DNA from: Paenibacillus sp. URB8-2 | Lineage (GTDB): Bacteria > Bacillota > Bacilli > Paenibacillales > Paenibacillaceae | Length of the DNA stretch: 64,000 nucleotides | Reading direction: 5' to 3' | Assembly: GCF_013393385.1 (NCBI RefSeq) | Contig: NZ_AP023239.1 | Coordinates: 1,612,001-1,676,000, forward strand | Part shown: positions 54,818 through 64,000 of the stretch, in pieces | Layout of the letters: each line of letters starts with the position of its first letter | How positions within the stretch are numbered: the first letter of the stretch is position 1 | Translations under genes and position numbers: made by a program | Notes under the pieces: model-generated | The model's input: only the letters and a program-made list of their open reading frames with translations | Database searches by the model: none | What the model was told of the DNA's origin: nothing

Positions 54818-55342
54818 ATGTCAACAGTTCAATTATCTGAAGAAATGCTCAAATCTCATGGTTGGGCCTATTTGTTTGATTTATCACATTTGAAAGACTC
54901 CCAAGAAGATACAATAAATGAGCAAATCAGAAACATTTATTTTTCTGCGGTTAACGAATTATCCAAACAAAGATCCAAAAAAATAAAGAAAGGGCCCTTT
55001 GTTGTTTGGAACTGTATGAAGTGGCTCATTGGAGATAACAATCAACCAACTGATGGTTATGTACTATTCGTAACTCCTTTCTATCATAAAATTACTGGTA
55101 GAGATGTTGATCCTATTGTTGAGGAAATGTGGAAACATAAAGGCTATATTAGGGCTTCCTCAGCGATACCTATATTAGAAGGAGCTATTCCAGCTTGTTT
55201 GTATGAAGAGGGTGAGGTTACTCCTGTAGAGATGGATAAGAGGCTCTTATCCAAACTATCGGATATATTCGAAGAACATCAATACATGTTAAGCCAAATA
55301 AATCCCGGAATGGAGCTTCGGGCGAATCCGTACGAAAATTAA
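54818..55342 (+). CDS. Protein of unknown function in the defence operon
   Basis: 174 residues from the ATG at 54818 (GGGGGAGA upstream). The sequence (MLKSHGWAYLFDLSHLKDSQEDTINEQIRN... and KGYIRASSAIPILEGAIPACLYEEGEVTPVEM) shows no domain I recognise. It is in the same orientation and spacing as the preceding genes, so it may be part of the system or its boundary. Confidence 0.55.
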   Translation: MSTVQLSEEMLKSHGWAYLFDLSHLKDSQEDTINEQIRNIYFSAVNELSKQRSKKIKKGPFVVWNCMKWLIGDNNQPTDGYVLFVTPFYHKITGRDVDPIVEEMWKHKGYIRASSAIPILEGAIPACLYEEGEVTPVEMDKRLLSKLSDIFEEHQYMLSQINPGMELRANPYEN

Positions 55343-56255
55343 TGGACTATAGTCTTAATAATGAAATATCCCCACTTGTAGATATGAATTACATATAGTA
55401 ACTCCAATTTGTAATTCACCTCTTCGTAATACAGAGCCTGTCTTAGAAGCTTATGGAGTTGAAGTTTTTGTGGAGTTGAAATGAAATGTAATTTAGAATG
55501 ATTCAAGAATTATTTTCATAAGCAGTATTACCAAATAGCTCACGGAAAGGTTATATTATAATTTGCGTCGAATTAAGGATATAAATAAGATACTATAGCA
55601 ACACCTAGTAATTTTAATCTAACTTTAATGAGCCATTTCTTATAGTGAGATCTTAGATTATAAAGTTTATAAGTATTAAAAATAAAGGCTAATTTATAGA
55701 GGGTGAGATTTTGTTGAAATAACAACGAGAATAACAAACATTCACTCGTTTTGAGATAGATTTAACTCAAAGTGGAGCACATTTTGCTAGCACTTTAATA
55801 ATAGATGAACTATGAGAGCTTTTGGCTTATGCAGGTGATGTCTCCGCTTCAAAAGATATTGAATCTTTTAATTATATATGGATTAGACTCGACTTTACTG
55901 TTATTTAGAGCGCAGATATTTATGGCGTAGAGATGAACAGGCACGGTCCTTACTGGGCGCTTTTGAATTTTAGAGTAAGGGGCCACCTGTTTTTTCGAGT
56001 GATTACGGATAGCTATTAAAGTCGAAGATTTATCATTACAATCAACTTGGAATTCTCCAAATAGGGTTCTGTCTTTACGGATGACCAGATGGGGCTGTAA
56101 TAATTGACCATGGAGATGAGCAGAAAAGGGACCGCCATTGAGCGGTTGCGAGAAAAATCTAGCAAACATAAGAGTAACGCTATGCAATACCACGCCAAAA
56201 CGATAATAATCCCGGCGTCCATGCTAGGTTAAAGAGAAAAGGAAGGAACTTATAA
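55343..56255. other. Long gene-free stretch between the two defence cassettes
   Basis: About 900 bases of low-GC DNA. On the minus strand overlapping frames (55849-56193 and 56016-56222) look partly protein-like: one has a hydrophobic N-terminus (MDAGIIIVLAWYCIALLLCLL), but neither has a ribosome binding site, and I cannot decide between them. They may be remnants of a membrane protein gene. The promoter of the downstream cassette should be in the last 100 bases. Confidence 0.4.
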
Positions 56256-59200
56256 ATGAGAACAATCAAATCAGCATGCCAATTACAACCCAAGGCCCTT
56301 GAAATAAATGTTGGTGATCAGATCGAGCAACTGGATCAGATCATTCATGACACAAATGGGCAGGATTATTTCAAGAAAACATTCATAACAGACGGAATGA
56401 AAATTCTTCTATCCAAAGGTATGGCACGTCTTGCTGGAAAGTCAAACGATACTGTGTTCCATCTTAAACAAGCCATGGGTGGTGGTAAGACACACTTGAT
56501 GGTTGGATTTGGACTACTTGCAAAGGATTCGGCGCTTCGGGAGACAAAAATAGGCTCGATTCCATATCAGTCCGATTTTGATGCGGCAAAGATCGCCGCT
56601 TTTAATGGACGTAACAATCCTCATACATATTTCTGGGGAGAAATTGCCCGTCAGTTAGGTAAAGAGGGTCTTTTCAGGGAATATTGGGAATCCGGTGCAA
56701 AGGCTCCTGATGAGCAGTCATGGATAAAACTGTTCGAAGGTGAAGAGCCTATTCTTATACTTTTGGATGAAATGCCGCCATATTTCCATTATTACAGCAC
56801 TCAAGTATTGGGGCATGGAACGATCGCAGACGTGATTACCAGAGCATTTTCTAACATGCTGACAGCAGCTCAGAAAAAGAAAAATGTTTGTATTGTCGTA
56901 TCTGACCTGGAGGCCGCCTATGATACTGGCGGAAAGTTGATCCAACGTGCTCTTGATGATGCTACACAGGAGTTGGGACGTGCGGAGGTTTCGATTACTC
57001 CGGTTAACTTAGAATCTAATGAAATCTATCAAATTCTTCGCAAACGGCTCTTTCTCTCGTTGCCGGAAGAAAGCGAGATAGCAGAGATTGCCTCCGTTTA
57101 TGCGTCAAGGTTGGCAGAAGCAGCAAAGGCCAAAACAGTTGAAAGAAGTGCTGAAGCATTAGCCAACGATATTGAGTCAACCTACCCATTTCATCCAAGC
57201 TTCAAGAGTATTGTTGCCCTGTTTAAGGAAAATGAAAAGTTTAAACAAACGCGTGGTTTGATGGAGTTGGTTTCACGTCTTTTAAAATCGGTTTGGGAAA
57301 GCAGCTATGACGTGTATCTGATTGGTGCTCAGCATTTTGATCTTTCCATTCATGATGTCCGCGAGAAGCTTGCTGATATCTCAGAAATGCGTGATGTGAT
57401 TGCAAGAGACCTCTGGGATTCCACAGACAGCGCTCATGCGCAAATCATCGACATTAACAGCGGTAATCATTATGCAAAACAGGTTGGAACTTTGTTGCTA
57501 ACAGCAAGTCTTTCAACCGCTGTCAATTCTGTAAAGGGTCTTACTCAAAGTGAGATGCTTGAATGCTTAATTGATCCCAATCATCAAGGAAGTGGGTTCC
57601 TAACCGTATTCAATGAGCTTCAAAAGTCAGCATGGTATTTACACCAGACCCAGGAAGGCCGTAACTATTTCAGTCACCAGGAGAACTTAACAAAAAAGCT
57701 GCAAGGCTATGCAGATAAAGCTCCGCAGAACAAGGTGGATGAATTGATCCGCCATCGTCTTGAAGAAATGTATAAGCCAGAAACTAGAGAAGCTTATGAA
57801 AAAGTATTGCCTTTGCCTGAAATGGACGAAGCAGCTGCTGTTCTAAAGACAGGACGGGCACTCTTGATTATTAGTCCTGATGGAAAGACCCCTCCAGGTA
57901 TTGTTGCAAACTTTTTCAACGATTTGGTTAACAAAAATAACGTGTTAGTTTTGACTGGGGATAAGTCATCTATTGCCAGTATTGATAAGGCAGCTCGCCA
58001 TGTCTATGCAGTAACAAAAGCGGATAAGGAAATTCCTGATTCACATCCGCAGCGAAAAGAACTAGATGAGAAGAAAGCTCAATATGAACAGGATTTCCAA
58101 ACCACTGTTCTTTCTGTGTTCGATAAACTTATCTTCCCAGGAAATAATCGGGGGGAAGACGTACTTCGACCTAAAGTTCTTGATAGTACGTATCCATCCA
58201 ACGAACCCTACAATGGGGAACGGCAGGTTGTAAAAACGCTGACTTCCGACCCCATTAAGTTATATACCCAGATCAGCGAAAACTTTGATGCCCTTCGTGC
58301 CAGAGCCGAGTCTTTGCTTTTCGGTTCTCAGGATGAGGCACGTAAGACTGACTTACTCGACAGAATGAAGCAGAAGACTCAAATGCCGTGGCTTCCAAGT
58401 CGTGGGTTTGACCAGTTAGCTATTGAAGCTTGCCAGCGCGGTGTATGGGAAGACCTAGGCAATGGCTATATTACGAAAAAGCCGAAACCCAAAATGACAG
58501 AGGTCATTATTAGTGAAGATACTTCACCGGATGACTCCGGTACGGTGCGTTTGAAGGTCGATGTGGTGAATGCAGGCAATAGTCCTCGAATCCATTTTGC
58601 TGAGGATAGCGAAGTTTCCGAAAGTAGTCCCGTACTAAGTGACAACTCACTCGCAACCAAAGCACTGCGCGTACAGTTTCTAGCCGTCGACCCCACTGGG
58701 AAGAACCTAACTGGTGCTCCTACAACATGGAAGAATCGCTTGACACTGCGCAATCGGTTTAATGAAGCTTCTCGAACAGTAGAGCTGTTTGTTGCACCAA
58801 GAGGTTTAATTAAGTACACCCTAGATGGGTCAGAAGCTCGAAACGGAACGGAATATTCAGGGCCCATCCAATTGGGAAATGAAGAAACGACAGTTTATGT
58901 CTTTGCAGAGTGTGAAAGCCTTGAGGAAAAGCGTACCTTTACCTTTTACAAATCCGGCTCCAAGGAAGTTCCCATTATGAAAGAGGCTCCTGCGATTTGG
59001 TCTAGCCCATCACCAAAACGCTTGGATAGTTCCTCAAAAACATATGAGGGATTGAAGATGGCCAAGGAGAAAAGCATTGAATTTGAACAGGTGACACTAA
59101 TGGTGGGTTCTGCACCTAAGGTCATCCATTTATCCCTTGGTGAAATGAAGATCAGTGCAGGGTTTATTGAAAAGGAGCTGGCACATCTTCAAACCCTCCT

Positions 59201-59324
59201 TAGCCCTGACGCACCTGTTATTATGACATTTAAAAAAGCCTACACGCCAACTGGTTACGATTTAGAGCAATTTGCCAAGCAGCTAGGTATTGAGATAGGC
59301 AACGGAGAGGTAGAACAAAAATGA
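56256..59324 (+). CDS. DUF499-domain AAA ATPase (anti-phage associated)
   Basis: 1022 residues. The N-terminal ATPase has a Walker A AMGGGKTHLMVGFGLL (about 70-85) and a Walker B PILILLDEMPPYFHYY (about 165-180). It continues with large helical regions. At about 850-905 there is a beta-sandwich resembling chitobiase C-terminal domains (IKYTLDGSEARNGTEYSGPIQL). DUF499 proteins are large ATPases linked with DNA-modifying defence loci. AAGGAAGG precedes the ATG. The stop overlaps the start of the DUF3780 gene by four bases. Confidence 0.88.
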   Translation: MRTIKSACQLQPKALEINVGDQIEQLDQIIHDTNGQDYFKKTFITDGMKILLSKGMARLAGKSNDTVFHLKQAMGGGKTHLMVGFGLLAKDSALRETKIGSIPYQSDFDAAKIAAFNGRNNPHTYFWGEIARQLGKEGLFREYWESGAKAPDEQSWIKLFEGEEPILILLDEMPPYFHYYSTQVLGHGTIADVITRAFSNMLTAAQKKKNVCIVVSDLEAAYDTGGKLIQRALDDATQELGRAEVSITPVNLESNEIYQILRKRLFLSLPEESEIAEIASVYASRLAEAAKAKTVERSAEALANDIESTYPFHPSFKSIVALFKENEKFKQTRGLMELVSRLLKSVWESSYDVYLIGAQHFDLSIHDVREKLADISEMRDVIARDLWDSTDSAHAQIIDINSGNHYAKQVGTLLLTASLSTAVNSVKGLTQSEMLECLIDPNHQGSGFLTVFNELQKSAWYLHQTQEGRNYFSHQENLTKKLQGYADKAPQNKVDELIRHRLEEMYKPETREAYEKVLPLPEMDEAAAVLKTGRALLIISPDGKTPPGIVANFFNDLVNKNNVLVLTGDKSSIASIDKAARHVYAVTKADKEIPDSHPQRKELDEKKAQYEQDFQTTVLSVFDKLIFPGNNRGEDVLRPKVLDSTYPSNEPYNGERQVVKTLTSDPIKLYTQISENFDALRARAESLLFGSQDEARKTDLLDRMKQKTQMPWLPSRGFDQLAIEACQRGVWEDLGNGYITKKPKPKMTEVIISEDTSPDDSGTVRLKVDVVNAGNSPRIHFAEDSEVSESSPVLSDNSLATKALRVQFLAVDPTGKNLTGAPTTWKNRLTLRNRFNEASRTVELFVAPRGLIKYTLDGSEARNGTEYSGPIQLGNEETTVYVFAECESLEEKRTFTFYKSGSKEVPIMKEAPAIWSSPSPKRLDSSSKTYEGLKMAKEKSIEFEQVTLMVGSAPKVIHLSLGEMKISAGFIEKELAHLQTLLSPDAPVIMTFKKAYTPTGYDLEQFAKQLGIEIGNGEVEQK

Positions 59325-59908
59325 GCGGCACTACTGATTTTGGAGCACCAACAGAATTTGGAATGCACCATTTCTATGTGGACATTCCCGCGGCTCCACG
59401 TGATGCTATCTGTATTTATGAGGACTTTGGCTTCGATGGCGATGAAGCTCGCCGCGAAACAGTTGAATGCAGACTGATTCTTGCTCGAGAACTCTGGAAC
59501 AAAATTCGGGATGAAGCCAGGCGAGACTTTAATGCACGCTTAAAGAACAAAAAGCAAAGTACTGGAAATTGGACAATCGGGAAAGTTAAGCTGGACCGCT
59601 TTCTGGGAAGGGAGTTGTGCGTCCTTGGCTGGGCGGCGGAGCATGCCTCGCCTGATGAGTGCCTTGTCATATGCCAAAAGTGGCTAGCATTGCGTCCCGA
59701 GGAACGCTGGTGGCTTTACAGCAAAACTGCCTCAGAGGCAGGGCATGAAAATCAATCAGGGCACGGCTGGCGCAAAGCACTCTACTGCGCATTGTCTGAC
59801 GGTTCGAATATTAAGCTTGAACCCAAAAAGAAGCCAAAGAAAAAACAGAAACCAGAAGAACAGGAGCCCCTGACTCTTTTTGATTTCATAGAAAAGGGAG
59901 ATATCTAA
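59321..59908 (+). CDS. DUF3780-domain protein (anti-phage associated)
   Basis: 195 residues. The sequence (TEFGMHHFYVDIPAAPRDAICIYEDFGFDGDEARRETVECRLILARELWNKI, LALRPEERWWLYSKT, GWRKALYCALSDG) matches what I know as DUF3780, which occurs only beside DUF499 and DUF1156 genes. The C-terminus is strongly basic (KPKKKQKP), as expected for nucleic-acid contact. Its biochemical role is unknown. Its start overlaps the ATPase gene by four bases and its stop shares one base with the methyltransferase start. Confidence 0.82.
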   Translation: MSGTTDFGAPTEFGMHHFYVDIPAAPRDAICIYEDFGFDGDEARRETVECRLILARELWNKIRDEARRDFNARLKNKKQSTGNWTIGKVKLDRFLGRELCVLGWAAEHASPDECLVICQKWLALRPEERWWLYSKTASEAGHENQSGHGWRKALYCALSDGSNIKLEPKKKPKKKQKPEEQEPLTLFDFIEKGDI

Positions 59909-62745
59909 TGGCACTAGCACCATTTGAATGGAAAGACAGACCGTCACTGATTGAACATCTGTTTCCAGTTCAGAAAATATCTGCTGAAAGTTTTAAGGAA
60001 CAGGAAGCTCGTCAAAGTAAAACACTAACTCCGCTCGGCAGTTATTGGAAGGGCAGAAAACCTCTTGTACTGAATAAAGCGTGTATTTTGGGGTCACTAC
60101 TTCCTGCCACAGAAGATCGTCTTAAAGATCTAGAAATCTTTGAACTATTGATGGGGATGGATTCTAGATCCATGCAAAAACGTATTGTAGCAGCTCTGCC
60201 AACTTCAAAACAAAGTACTGTCGGTGAATATTTAGTTTTACCGTACAATGAACAGGTGAAGAACGCAAAAAGACCTGAAGAGATAGGGGATTCACTTTTC
60301 ACCCATGTTTGGACAAAAGTGAACAACTACCTTGGCACTTCGGCTACCTCCTTTCCAGAATTAATAGAACAAATCGGGATAGCACGCTTTGGGCGACGCC
60401 CGAGAGTTGCAGATGTTTTTAGTGGTAGTGGTCAAATCCCTTTTGAAGCTGCCCGTCTTGGTTGTGATGTTTATGCTTCGGATTTAAACCCTTTAGCATG
60501 TATGTTGACTTGGGGGGCTCTGAACATTGTTGGAGGACGATCTATAGATACAAATCGTGACTTTCGTCAAGAGCAGTTAACAGTATTGGAAAAAGTCCGT
60601 TGTGATTTGGATGCGTTAGGTGTTGAGAATGACGGAAACGGGTGGTATGCCAAAGCATTTTTATACTGTGTAGAGGTCAAGTGTCCTGAAACAGGTTGGC
60701 TAGTCCCTCTTTTACCTAACCTCGTAAGTTTAGGGCATTCTGTTATTGCTCGATTAATACCCGACCCAACTAATAAGCGGTATGATATTGCCATTGAGTA
60801 TGTTGATGAATTGGATTCAGAATATATAAGCACAGGAAGTATTCGTTCAGATGGTCCAAGGCAAGATTCATATGTATATCACATTGTGGATGGTAAAGAG
60901 TACCGAATCAAAATTCCAACAATTCGAGGAGATAATAGAGACGGCACAAATAATTTAAGGCTTTGGGAGAAAAATGACATTATTCCTAGAGAAGATGATG
61001 TTTTCGGGGAACGACTGTATGCTATTCTATGGACTAACTCGAAAAATAACTCTCGAAGCGCTAGGCAGGAATTTCGTTCGGTCACTGGTGAAGATTTGGT
61101 AAGAGAGCAAAAGGTTGTTAATTATGTTGCCGAACATCTGAAAGAGTGGCAAGAAAAGGGCTACATCCCCGATATGGTAATTGAAAAGGGATATAATACT
61201 GATCAGCCAATTCGTGAGAGAGGCTGGACCCATTGGCACCATTTGTTTAATCCAAGACAGCTGTTGGTTAATGGATTAATCAACAAACATACTTCAGCTA
61301 ATTTCAAATTTGCTTTTACACAAGTCTTAAATAATAATTCGAGACTTAGTCGATGGAATTCCAGAAGTGGTGTAGGTCAAACCGCAAGTGTATTTGACAA
61401 TCAGGCCTTAAACACCCTCTATAATTACGGTTGCCGTGGTTTCTCCTTTTTAGATAGCCTTTTATCGCCAGCATATAAGTCTTACAGGGTTCCAGATGAA
61501 ATAAGTATAAGCATCAACTCTCAGCCTGCCCAGAATATTGATAGTGTTAATGATCTCTATATCACTGATCCGCCCTATGGAGATGCGGTGAAATATGAAG
61601 AAATCACCGAATTCTTTATCGCATGGCTTCGTAAGAATCCTCCTCAGGAGTTTGCCCACTGGACTTGGGATAGTCGACGTTCAATCGCAATCAAAGGCGA
61701 GGACGAAAGTTTCCGCCAAGGGATGGTGGCAGCATATAGGAAAATGGCTCAATACATGCCGGATAATGGAATTCAAATTTTAATGTTTACCCACCAAAGC
61801 GGTACTATTTGGGCTGATATGGCGAATATTGTATGGGCGAGTGGTCTGCAGGTAACCGCCGCTTGGTATGTGGTCACAGAAACGGATTCAACCTTACGTG
61901 ATGGTGCCTATGTAACTGGCACAATCATGCTTGTCCTACGAAAGCGAAAAGAAAATCTCGAAACATTTCGGGACGACCTCGGTTGGGAAATAGAGGATGC
62001 CGTTAGAGAACAAGTTGAATCCCTTGTTGGATTAGATAGATCTATTAGAGCTCAAGGATCAGAAGGACTCTACAATGATGCTGACTTACAGATGGCTGGA
62101 TATGCAGCCGCTTTGAAAGTTCTAACAGCTTACTCCCTTATTGACGGTAAGGACATGGTCACCGAGGCAGAAGCGCCTCGTCAAAAAGGTAAAAAGACCT
62201 TTGTGGATGAATTGATCGAATTTGCAGTTCAGACAGCCGTCCAATTCCTTGTCCCGTTGGGCTTTGAAAAAGGGGAATGGCAGAAGCTGCAAGCCGTAGA
62301 GCGGTTTTATCTTAAGATGGTGGAAATGGAGCATCAGGGTGCCAATACTCTGGATAATTACCAGAACTTTGCCAAGGCCTTTAAAGTCCATCACTTTGAT
62401 CAGTTGATGAGTGACGGATCCAAAGCCAATTCCGCACGTTTGAAACTCTCGGCTCAGTTCAAAGGCGCGATGATGTCTGAAGACACTGAATTTGGGAAGA
62501 CGCCATTGCGGGCTTTACTTTACGCTCTCTATGAACTCTACAAAGAGGTGGAAGTAGAAGACGTGCTCTTGCACCTGATGGACAATTGTCCTAATTATTT
62601 ACCCAACAAGACCTTACTCTCCAAAATGGCAGATTATTTGGCGGAAAAACGTGAAGGTCTGAAAGGCACAAAAACCTTCAAACCCGATGTTGAGGCGAGC
62701 TGTGCACGCATACTTTCGGAGGCAATAAGAAACCAGAGGTTATAA
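59908..62745 (+). CDS. DUF1156-domain adenine-type DNA methyltransferase (anti-phage associated)
   Basis: 945 residues. The SAM site reads VADVFSGSGQIPFEAARLGCDVYASDLNPLACML (about 169-200). The catalytic loop is TDPPYGDAVKYEEITEFFIAW (about 552-572), the DPPY motif of amino-methyltransferases. The start is typical of DUF1156 (SLIEHLFPVQKISAESFKEQEARQ...). It would modify host DNA to mark it as self, or regulate the system. It is co-transcribed with the upstream ATPase and DUF3780 genes. Confidence 0.9.
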   Translation: MALAPFEWKDRPSLIEHLFPVQKISAESFKEQEARQSKTLTPLGSYWKGRKPLVLNKACILGSLLPATEDRLKDLEIFELLMGMDSRSMQKRIVAALPTSKQSTVGEYLVLPYNEQVKNAKRPEEIGDSLFTHVWTKVNNYLGTSATSFPELIEQIGIARFGRRPRVADVFSGSGQIPFEAARLGCDVYASDLNPLACMLTWGALNIVGGRSIDTNRDFRQEQLTVLEKVRCDLDALGVENDGNGWYAKAFLYCVEVKCPETGWLVPLLPNLVSLGHSVIARLIPDPTNKRYDIAIEYVDELDSEYISTGSIRSDGPRQDSYVYHIVDGKEYRIKIPTIRGDNRDGTNNLRLWEKNDIIPREDDVFGERLYAILWTNSKNNSRSARQEFRSVTGEDLVREQKVVNYVAEHLKEWQEKGYIPDMVIEKGYNTDQPIRERGWTHWHHLFNPRQLLVNGLINKHTSANFKFAFTQVLNNNSRLSRWNSRSGVGQTASVFDNQALNTLYNYGCRGFSFLDSLLSPAYKSYRVPDEISISINSQPAQNIDSVNDLYITDPPYGDAVKYEEITEFFIAWLRKNPPQEFAHWTWDSRRSIAIKGEDESFRQGMVAAYRKMAQYMPDNGIQILMFTHQSGTIWADMANIVWASGLQVTAAWYVVTETDSTLRDGAYVTGTIMLVLRKRKENLETFRDDLGWEIEDAVREQVESLVGLDRSIRAQGSEGLYNDADLQMAGYAAALKVLTAYSLIDGKDMVTEAEAPRQKGKKTFVDELIEFAVQTAVQFLVPLGFEKGEWQKLQAVERFYLKMVEMEHQGANTLDNYQNFAKAFKVHHFDQLMSDGSKANSARLKLSAQFKGAMMSEDTEFGKTPLRALLYALYELYKEVEVEDVLLHLMDNCPNYLPNKTLLSKMADYLAEKREGLKGTKTFKPDVEASCARILSEAIRNQRL

Positions 62746-62748
62746 GAT

Positions 62749-64000
62749 ATGACGTTAAAGCGGTTTTCATCACGAACGGAACGGTTGGATACAGATTTTT
62801 TGGCCGAAACTCTTAGAGGCGCATCTAAGTACTTCCGAATTGCGGGCTATTTTAGGAGTTCAATCTTTGAGCTGGTTGGCGAGGAAATCTCTAAAATTCC
62901 TGAAGTAAAGATTATTTGTAATTCTGAACTGGACCTGGCTGATTTTCAGATGGCAACAAGGCGGAGTACGGCCCTTAAAGAGCATTGGAACGAAATAGAT
63001 GTTGAAGCGGAAGCGCTCCTAAAAAAGGAGCGCTATCAAATCCTAGATAAGCTATTGCAGTCTGGAAATGTGGAAATAAGGGTTGTGCCGCGAGAGCGCC
63101 TGTTCCTTCATGGAAAAGCAGGATCTATACATTATCCTGATGGTAGTCGCAAGTCTTTCATTGGTTCTGTTAATGAGTCGAAAAGTGCCTTTGCCCATAA
63201 CTATGAACTGGTATGGCAGGATGACGATGAGGAAAGCGCTGATTGGGTAGAGAGGGAGTTCGGGGCCTTGTGGAACGACGGTGTTCCTCTGCCGGAAGCC
63301 ATACTTGCAGAAATCAATCGTGTGGCTAATCGTCGGGAGGTCACGGTAGAAGTATTGAAGCCGTCTGAGGTCCCGGCTGCTGCAATGGCTGAAGCTCCGA
63401 TATATCGGGGCGGAGAACAATTGCAGCCCTGGCAGCGCTCCTTTGTAACCATGTTTTTGGAGCATCGAGAGACTTACGGTAAAGCCCGCTTACTTTTAGC
63501 TGACGAGGTCGGGGTTGGTAAAACGCTCTCCATGGCTACTAGTGCTCTGGTGAGTGCTCTTCTTGAAGATGGTCCCGTTCTCATTCTTGCTCCGTCCACG
63601 TTAACAATTCAATGGCAAATTGAGATGATGGATAAGCTGGGGGTTCCCGCGGCTGTCTGGTCTTCTCAAAAAAAGGTGTGGCTTGGTGCTGAAGGGCAAA
63701 TTTTATCTCCCCGCGGAGATGCATCTTCAATAAAAAAGTGTCCTTATAAAATTGCTATCATATCGACTGGATTAATCATGCACCAGCGGGAGAGGTCTGA
63801 GTTCGTCAAAGAAGCAGGAATGCTCCTTAAGAATCGATTCGGGACAGTCATTCTGGATGAAGCACACAAAGCACGGGCAAGAGGTGGGCTGGGCGATAAA
63901 GCAGCTGAACCGAATAATCTTCTTGCTTTCATGCATCAAATTGGAAAGCGTACTCGGCATTTGATTCTCGGTACTGCAACCCCTATCCAGACAGACGTGC
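62749..64000 (+). CDS. PLD-domain/SNF2-like helicase, partial
   Basis: The start ATG is three bases after the methyltransferase stop, with AGAGG upstream; the frame runs open to the window end (417 residues). Residues about 1-200 resemble a phospholipase-D-like domain (the H-x-K at FLHGKAGSIHY, then FIGSVNESKSAF). Residues from about 215 are a superfamily-2 helicase: LLADEVGVGKTLSMA, ILAPSTLTIQWQIEMM, ILDEAHKARARGG, LILGTATPIQT. Such helicases accompany DUF1156/DUF499 cassettes. Confidence 0.88.
   Translation, partial: MTLKRFSSRTERLDTDFLAETLRGASKYFRIAGYFRSSIFELVGEEISKIPEVKIICNSELDLADFQMATRRSTALKEHWNEIDVEAEALLKKERYQILDKLLQSGNVEIRVVPRERLFLHGKAGSIHYPDGSRKSFIGSVNESKSAFAHNYELVWQDDDEESADWVEREFGALWNDGVPLPEAILAEINRVANRREVTVEVLKPSEVPAAAMAEAPIYRGGEQLQPWQRSFVTMFLEHRETYGKARLLLADEVGVGKTLSMATSALVSALLEDGPVLILAPSTLTIQWQIEMMDKLGVPAAVWSSQKKVWLGAEGQILSPRGDASSIKKCPYKIAIISTGLIMHQRERSEFVKEAGMLLKNRFGTVILDEAHKARARGGLGDKAAEPNNLLAFMHQIGKRTRHLILGTATPIQTDV

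Noticed and set aside
55849..56222. Minus-strand membrane protein gene
   Set aside because: Two overlapping frames compete, neither has a ribosome binding site; reported only as part of the gap.
56256..64000. BREX or DISARM system
   Set aside because: No PglZ, BrxC-type or DrmA/DrmB proteins are visible; the DUF499/DUF3780/DUF1156 set is distinct.
1..64000. CRISPR arrays, rRNA and tRNA genes
   Set aside because: No regular repeat-spacer array, no rRNA-like stretch and no cloverleaf candidates were noticed on either strand.

Overview
The window looks like a chromosomal segment of a spore-forming Bacillota, most likely Paenibacillus or a close relative. This rests on the strong AGGAGG-type ribosome binding sites, an intact sigma-K gene, an AraR/AraDBAM arabinose operon with Bacillus-type AraR boxes, a YesM/YesN-type two-component system beside a carbohydrate ABC importer, and many glycoside hydrolases. 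The assignment comes from reading the sequence only; no database search was run.

Layout. 0-3.4 kb: a secreted protein (stalk domain, propeller-like region, transglutaminase) followed immediately by a complete IS630-type insertion sequence. 3.5-15 kb, GC-rich: a carbohydrate uptake locus (FAD oxidoreductase, two ABC permeases, sugar-binding lipoprotein, sensor kinase, AraC-type response regulator, secreted beta-helix protein, SurA/PrsA-like protein). 15-20.4 kb: a TetR regulator with two divergent or nearby dehydrogenase units (SDR, aldehyde dehydrogenase, second SDR, SDR pseudogene) whose promoters share one operator-like motif. 20.6-22.8 kb: a TnpB-only IS605/IS1341-type element with a probable omega-RNA, sitting just upstream of the promoter of an uninterrupted sigK. 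23-37.5 kb: an arabinan/arabinose regulon (AraC regulator, GH127, a GH27 remnant, a truncated AraC gene, an ArsR-type regulator, GH51, AraR, AraD-AraB-AraA-AraM) with visible operators for three different regulators. 37.5-39.4 kb: debris containing two separate sigK-like fragments around a DNA alkylation repair gene.

39.4-46.7 kb is AT-rich and looks acquired: a frameshifted small gene, a DarT/DarG toxin-antitoxin pair, three overlapping or adjoining tyrosine recombinases on the minus strand, a tiny divergent ORF, and a zeta-like toxin whose antitoxin reading frame appears broken. 46.7-64 kb reads as an anti-phage island: a WYL regulator, an AddB-like and an AddA-like nuclease/helicase pair, a putative PD-(D/E)XK protein, an unknown protein, then a DUF499 ATPase, a DUF3780 protein, a DUF1156 DNA methyltransferase and a PLD/SNF2-type helicase that runs off the end.

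How the parts work together. The arabinose block can be read as a degradation chain: arabinofuranosidases (GH51, GH127) release L-arabinose, then AraA, AraB and AraD convert it to D-xylulose 5-phosphate, under AraR. The island's four right-hand genes form one tightly packed cassette (4-bp, 1-bp and 3-bp junctions) that combines DNA modification with ATP-driven activities. The left-hand WYL/AddB-like/AddA-like group is a second compact operon. No rRNA, tRNA or CRISPR array was seen.
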